Source: Falsirhodobacter xinxiangensis (lineage in GTDB: Bacteria > Pseudomonadota > Alphaproteobacteria > Rhodobacterales > Rhodobacteraceae). From it: 64,000 nucleotides of DNA. Shown in pieces: positions 59,696 through 64,000 of the stretch. Below the pieces are notes generated by a model, which saw nothing but the letters and a program-made list of their open reading frames with translations, ran no database searches and was not told the origin of the DNA. Position 1 is the first letter of the stretch. Every line of letters begins with the position of its first letter. The stretch is from contig NZ_SMYN01000003.1 in assembly GCF_004959935.1 (NCBI RefSeq), positions 186,001 to 250,000 of the forward strand. The letters run 5' to 3'. The translations under genes and the position numbers were made by a program.

Positions 59696-61399
59696 ATGCT
59701 GCGCCAGTTTTTCTCCTATTACCGCCCTTGGGTCGGTCTGTTCTGGCTGGATTTCGGCTGCGCGGTGGCGTCGGGTCTGCTGGAGCTGGCCTTCCCGCTG
59801 GCGATCAAGGGGTTCATCGACTACCTGCTGCCGCAGGGCGACTGGTCGCTGACGATCATGGCGGCGGTGGGGCTTCTGGCGATCTATGCGCTGAACACCG
59901 GGCTGATGGCGATCGTGACCTATTGGGGCCACAAACTGGGCATCAACATCGAGACGGAGATGCGCCGCAAGGCCTTTGCCCATCTGCAAAAGCTGTCCTT
60001 CCGCTATTTCGATCGGCAGCGCACGGGCAAGCTGGTCGCGCGCGTCACCCGCGATCTGGAGGAGATCGGAGAGGTCGCGCATCACGGCCCCGAAGACCTG
60101 TTCATCGCGATCATGACCTTTGTCGGGGCGTTCCTGCTGATGGCGTCGATCAACCTCGATCTGGCGCTGATGACGGCGGTGATCGTGCCGGCGACCATGG
60201 CCATCGTAATCTATTTCGGCGGGCGGATGACCAAGACGTGGCAGGCGATCTATGCCCGCGTCGCCTCCTTCAACGTCCGGCTGGAGGAGAACGTGGGCGG
60301 CATCCGCGTCGTTCAGGCCTTCGCCAACGAGGAGCACGAAAAGGCGCTGTTCGCCAAGGACAACGACAGCTATCGCGCGACGAAGCTGGCGGCCTACAAG
60401 GTCATGGCGCAGTCGGTTTCACTGAACTACATGGGCATGCGCGCGATTCAGGTGGTCGTGATGGTTGCGGGGGCGGGATACGTCTTGTCGGGCGATCTTT
60501 CGACCGGCGGGTTCGTGGCGTTCCTGCTGCTGGTCGGCGTGTTCTTCCGCCCGCTGGACAAGATCGCTTCGGTGATCGAGACCTATCCGCGCGGGATCGC
60601 GGGCTTCCGCCGCTATCTCGACCTGCTGGAGATCGAGCCGGAAATCGCGGATGCGCCCGATGCGACCCCCGCGCCGGATCTGAAAGGCGCGATCCGGTTC
60701 GAGGGGGTAGGCTTCGGCTATGACCAGGCCCGCCCGATCCTGCATGGCATCGACATCGACGTCCGTCCGGGCGAGACGCTGGCCTTCGTCGGCCCGTCCG
60801 GCGCGGGCAAGACGACGCTGCTGGCACTGGTGCCGCGATTCTATCAGCCGGACCAAGGCCAGATCACCATCGACGGCATCCCGCTGAACAAGATGACGGT
60901 GGAATCGCTGCGCCGCCAGATCGGCATCGTGTCGCAGGACGTGTTCCTGTTCGGCGGCACCCTGCGCGAGAACATCGCCTATGGCCGTCTGGAGGCAACC
61001 GAGGCCGAAATCAATGAGGCTGCGGCCCGCGCCCAGCTTGGGCCCATGATCGCCATGTTGCCCGAGGGGCTGGACACGGTGGTGGGCGAGCGTGGCGTGA
61101 TGCTGTCGGGCGGCCAGAAACAGCGCGTGGCGATCGCGCGGGCGTTCCTGAAGAACCCGCCGATCCTGATTCTAGACGAGGCGACCTCGGCATTGGACAC
61201 GGAAACCGAGCGCGAGATTCAGGCGGCGCTGGACGCGCTGGCGGTGGGGCGCACGACGCTGATCATCGCGCACCGTCTGGCGACGATCCGCCATGCCGAC
61301 CGGATCGTGGTGATGGAGGAAGGGCGCGTGGCCGAGATCGGCACCCATTCGCAGCTTGAAGCCTCGGGCGGGCGGTATTCGCGGCTGAGCGCTGCCTAA
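59696..61399 (+). CDS. MsbA-like ABC exporter (fused membrane and ATPase half-transporter)
   Basis: A 567-residue half-transporter acting as a homodimer. Six membrane helices occupy residues 1-300, with the coupling block RVTRDLEEIGEV. The ATPase domain has GPSGAGKTT, the signature LSGGQKQR and ILILDEATSALD. The likely cargo is lipid, peptide or drug. MsbA itself cannot be claimed. The ATG at 59696 has AAGGG 9 bases upstream, while an earlier ATG at 59660 adds a basic leader. Its TAA stop is shared with the convergent gene in CTAA. Confidence 0.92.
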   Translation: MLRQFFSYYRPWVGLFWLDFGCAVASGLLELAFPLAIKGFIDYLLPQGDWSLTIMAAVGLLAIYALNTGLMAIVTYWGHKLGINIETEMRRKAFAHLQKLSFRYFDRQRTGKLVARVTRDLEEIGEVAHHGPEDLFIAIMTFVGAFLLMASINLDLALMTAVIVPATMAIVIYFGGRMTKTWQAIYARVASFNVRLEENVGGIRVVQAFANEEHEKALFAKDNDSYRATKLAAYKVMAQSVSLNYMGMRAIQVVVMVAGAGYVLSGDLSTGGFVAFLLLVGVFFRPLDKIASVIETYPRGIAGFRRYLDLLEIEPEIADAPDATPAPDLKGAIRFEGVGFGYDQARPILHGIDIDVRPGETLAFVGPSGAGKTTLLALVPRFYQPDQGQITIDGIPLNKMTVESLRRQIGIVSQDVFLFGGTLRENIAYGRLEATEAEINEAAARAQLGPMIAMLPEGLDTVVGERGVMLSGGQKQRVAIARAFLKNPPILILDEATSALDTETEREIQAALDALAVGRTTLIIAHRLATIRHADRIVVMEEGRVAEIGTHSQLEASGGRYSRLSAA

Positions 61400-62370
61400 T
61401 CGCGGGACCAGTAGCCCGCGGCGACCATCTCGGTCTTCGCCAGCCCCTTGGCCTTCATCAACTCGCGGGCACGGGTGGCCTCGGATTTCTCGGCCGCGAA
61501 CCAGAATCGGCGCGGGCCGGTCGGCGCTTCGGTCCGCAGCAGCGCCGACAGCAGATCATCCGTTCGCGCGAGCCTGACGCCCGGCGGATGTGCCAGATCC
61601 TGCATGTCACATTCGGCGACCTTCAGATAGGCGCAGCCCTGCGCCTCGCGCGGCAGGCCCGCCAGCATCCGGGCGATGGCGGGCAGGGCGGTCTCGTCCC
61701 CGAACAGCGCGACCCAACTGTCCTCGATCAGCCAGCCGCCGCCGGGGCCGATCAGCCCCACCGTCTTGCCGACCGCCGTCTTTGACCATTCGGTCGTGCG
61801 CGCGCCTTCGTGCAGGAACACGTCGAAATCCAGCCAGCCGTCGCCCAGCGCGCGGGTGGTGAAGGCGGGGCGGTGCAGCTCCGCCGCGCCCTCGGGCCAG
61901 CGGGCGCGGCCATTGGCATCAAGGCGCGGCCATTCCGGCGCGATCCCGTCCGGCGGGATCAGGACGCGGAAATGCAGCCCGTTCGCCTCGAACCGTTCCA
62001 CGTCGCCCACGACGCGAATGCGGCGGTATCCGGGCGAGATCTGCGTGACGCTCTCGACCCGCACCAGCGACAGGTTCGGGGCCAGCGCGCCTTCGGTCAC
62101 CTGTTCCCAGATGGCGGTGCCGCCCTCGTGGTCCAGCGCGTGGGCGACGCCTTCCTGCAAGGCGAACAGCATGGTCATGTCGGGTGCTTCGGCGATCACG
62201 CGCACGCCGCCATCGCCCCAAAGCAGGCGCAGCGTGCCGCCCCAGACGGTGGCGCGAAGGCCCCCTGCGATCTCCTCGCATTCGATTTCATAGAAGGCCA
62301 GATGGCGGCGCAGCGCACTGGCGGCAGCCTCGGCGGGAAGGGTGATGCGGGCGGCGATGGATTCGGTCAA
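61396..62370 (-). CDS. Siderophore-interacting ferric reductase with N-terminal DUF2218 domain
   Basis: A 324-residue cytoplasmic flavoprotein predicted to reduce iron in imported siderophores. Residues 8-90 match a DUF2218-like domain. Residues 100-220 form the FAD-binding barrel (ISPGYRRIRVVGDVERF), and the last 110 are the NAD(P)H-binding SIP domain (WVALFGDETALPAIARML, FWFAAEKSEA). The start is probably TTG at 62370, overlapping the upstream ATPase stop (TTGA). No ribosome site is clear there, so coupled translation is likely. Confidence 0.9.
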   Translation of the reverse strand: MTESIAARITLPAEAAASALRRHLAFYEIECEEIAGGLRATVWGGTLRLLWGDGGVRVIAEAPDMTMLFALQEGVAHALDHEGGTAIWEQVTEGALAPNLSLVRVESVTQISPGYRRIRVVGDVERFEANGLHFRVLIPPDGIAPEWPRLDANGRARWPEGAAELHRPAFTTRALGDGWLDFDVFLHEGARTTEWSKTAVGKTVGLIGPGGGWLIEDSWVALFGDETALPAIARMLAGLPREAQGCAYLKVAECDMQDLAHPPGVRLARTDDLLSALLRTEAPTGPRRFWFAAEKSEATRARELMKAKGLAKTEMVAAGYWSRD

Positions 62371-63137
62371 ACGGGCACCACAAGCGGAGTGTTGGCAATC
62401 GGGTCGGGGATGACCACGGCTTCCAGCCCGAAGGCGGTGGCGAGTGTCTGCGTGGTTATTACCTCGGACGGGGGGCCTTCGGCCAGCACCTTGCCGGCCG
62501 ACATGACGATGACGTGATCCGAAAACCGTGCCGCCAGTCCCAGATCGTGCAGCACCGACACCACCGTGCGGCCTGAATCGCGGTTCAACCGGCCCAGAAG
62601 GCGCAGCAGATCGACCTGATGCGGCAGGTCCAGATAGGTCGTCGGCTCGTCCAGCAGCAGGATCGGCGTGTCCTGCGCCAGCGTCATCGCGATCCATGCC
62701 CGCTGGCGCTGTCCGCCCGACAGCGCGGCGATGGGGCGGTCCGCCAGCGCCTCCAGCCCGGTCGCGGAAAGGGCGGCATCGCGGGCGGCGGTGTCGGCGG
62801 GGGACCAGCGGCCCAGGATGCTGCGCCACGGTGCGCGGCCGCGCGCGATCAGATCGGCCACGGTGATTCCCTCGGGGGCCAGCGGCGATTGCGGCAGCAG
62901 GCCCAGCTTGCGCGCGACGTCGCGGGTGTGGGCGGCGTGGATGTCCTGCCCGTCCAGAAACACCTGCCCTTTTGTCGGGCGGATCAGCCGCGCCAGCGTC
63001 TTCAGCAGCGTCGATTTACCGCAGCCGTTCGGGCCGATGATCGCGGTCACCTTGCCGTCGGGGATGGTCAGGTCCAGCCCCTCGATCACGCGGCGCCCGT
63101 CATAGGCGACGTCGATGCCCTTCGCCTGAAGCCTCAT
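62367..63137 (-). CDS. Iron-siderophore ABC transporter ATPase (FepC/FecE-like)
   Basis: A 256-residue ABC ATPase for iron-chelate import. It has Walker A GPNGCGKST, the Q-loop in LGLLPQSPLAPEGITV and the siderophore-type signature LSGGQRQRAWIA. Walker B is ILLLDEPTTYLD, and the H-loop is VLHDLGLAARF. The ATG overlaps the permease stop (ATGA). With the permease above and the SIP reductase below it completes a cytoplasmic-side uptake set. The binding protein and receptor probably lie beyond the window. Confidence 0.95.
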   Translation of the reverse strand: MRLQAKGIDVAYDGRRVIEGLDLTIPDGKVTAIIGPNGCGKSTLLKTLARLIRPTKGQVFLDGQDIHAAHTRDVARKLGLLPQSPLAPEGITVADLIARGRAPWRSILGRWSPADTAARDAALSATGLEALADRPIAALSGGQRQRAWIAMTLAQDTPILLLDEPTTYLDLPHQVDLLRLLGRLNRDSGRTVVSVLHDLGLAARFSDHVIVMSAGKVLAEGPPSEVITTQTLATAFGLEAVVIPDPIANTPLVVPV

Positions 63138-64000
63138 AGCCTTCCCCTCTCCATTTCCCGCGACAGCATCCACAAAAGATACGGCGCGCCGAGGATGCCC
63201 GTCATCACGCCCAGCGGCAGTTGCACCCCGTCGATCAACCCGCGCGCCGCAAGATCGGCCAGCACGGTGACGATCGCACCCACCACCGCCGCGCCAAGCA
63301 GCATCGGCGCGCCGAAGCGCACCGCCAGCGGCCCGGCCAGCAGCGCAACGAACGGCACCGGCCCCGCCACAGCCACCGCGCTTGCCACCAGCGCCACGGC
63401 CAGCGCCGCGATCCCGGCACGGGCGCGGGTGACGTGCAGGCCAAGGCCGGTCGCCACCTCGTCCCCCAGTTCCAGAAGCCGCAACGCCCGCAGCGACAGC
63501 GCCGCAAGCGGCAGCAGAACGGCAAGGCACAGGCCGATCTGCATCGCATGCCCCCAATGCCGCGCGGCCAGTGATCCGGACAGCCAGCGTGCCGCCTCCA
63601 CCGCCTCGGCCCCGGTCAGGCGGGTCATCATGAATTGCGTGATCGCCTGAAGCGTGAAGGACGCGCCGATGCCCACAAGGATCATCCGCAGCGGCACGAT
63701 CCCGCTTTTCCACGACAGCGCCGTCACCGCCAGCGCCGCCAGAACCCCGCCCGAGGCCGCGCCCAGCGTGATCGACAGCGCCCCGCCGCCCAAGGCCACC
63801 ACCAGCATCGCGCCCAGCCCCGCCCCCGAGGTGAAGCCCAGCACATCGGGCGAGGCGAGCGGGTTGCGCAGCAGCGATTGGAGCAGCGCCCCCGCCAGCC
63901 CAAGGGCTGCGCCTGCAAGCACCGCAACCGCGACGCGGGGGGCGCGGATCACGCCGATCAGCAGTTCCGCCGCGCCGTCCCATCGCAGGATCGCGGAAGG
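63134..64000 (-). CDS. Iron-siderophore ABC transporter permease, FecCD family (truncated by window)
   Basis: The frame is open to the right edge, so the N terminus (roughly the first 50-60 residues) is outside the window. The visible part has the family hallmark APRVAVAVLAGAALGLAGALLQ near its start. The coupling region LASPDVLGFTSGAGLG and a late GAIVTVLADLAARGL segment are also present. It has about eight membrane segments of the usual ten and shares ATGA with the ATPase gene. It is one subunit type, and a second permease may follow upstream. Confidence 0.93.
   Translation of the reverse strand, partial: PSAILRWDGAAELLIGVIRAPRVAVAVLAGAALGLAGALLQSLLRNPLASPDVLGFTSGAGLGAMLVVALGGGALSITLGAASGGVLAALAVTALSWKSGIVPLRMILVGIGASFTLQAITQFMMTRLTGAEAVEAARWLSGSLAARHWGHAMQIGLCLAVLLPLAALSLRALRLLELGDEVATGLGLHVTRARAGIAALAVALVASAVAVAGPVPFVALLAGPLAVRFGAPMLLGAAVVGAIVTVLADLAARGLIDGVQLPLGVMTGILGAPYLLWMLSREMERGRL

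Overview
This is a GC-rich chromosomal segment from an alphaproteobacterium, most likely of the family Rhodobacteraceae/Paracoccaceae. The basis is protein style and gene order: kdsD-lptC-lptA-lptB-hpf-ptsN without rpoN, gltD-x-y-gltB, a PetP/PetR-like regulator pair, a NodH-like sulfotransferase, an NDUFA9-like protein next to uppP, and an FzlA-like GST. Almost the whole window is coding, and I see no phage, insertion sequence, CRISPR array, rRNA or replication origin. The genes at both ends are cut by the window.

Layout. 1-2465: end of an acyltransferase-3 membrane protein, ubiG (ubiquinone), and pip. 2466-7387: dnaK-dnaJ behind an RpoH-type promoter, then kdsA-kdsB (Kdo and CMP-Kdo synthesis). 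7384-14293: a glyoxalase-fold protein, radC, secA, a parvulin, argJ and mutT. 14294-14600: a short protein and a two-way terminator. 14605-19968 (minus): rimP-nusA-ylxR/L7Ae-infB, with a promoter and a terminator-like hairpin just before rimP. 20094-21828: a lone polysaccharide-export permease and cysQ. 22007-28018: galU followed by two paralogous glycosyltransferases, a Branch-type (GT14-like) glycosyltransferase and a two-part sulfotransferase-like protein. This looks like a cluster for a surface glycan that may be sulfated, and it is the least understood system in the window.

28015-32641 (minus): rnd-kdsD-lptC-lptA-lptB-hpf-ptsN, tying Kdo supply and LPS export to ribosome hibernation and PTS signalling. 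32763-33430: two short proteins and tRNA-Leu(CAG). 33578-42593: NDUFA9-like, uppP, then gltD-hypothetical-GFA-gltB behind a striking palindromic operator candidate. 42659-44343: mtgA, an FzlA-like protein and a short protein. 44360-48506: ilvE, the PetP/PetR-like pair, a deacetylase-family protein, xseB and ispA, then dxs (48519-50429). 50426-52289 (minus): a ThuA/Gfo-Idh pair. 52527-56387: an MFS transporter, an SDR, a nitronate monooxygenase and a short glycosidase-like protein. 56508-61399: MacA/MacB-like export and an MsbA-like ABC exporter. 61396-64000 (minus): an FeS/siderophore uptake set (permease, ATPase, siderophore-interacting reductase).

Two global habits stand out. Many co-directional genes overlap by 1-4 bases, and five convergent pairs share their stop codons within one YTAR tetranucleotide with no terminator between them. 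All regulatory sites were found by eye. Family names rest on recognisable motifs, not on database searches.
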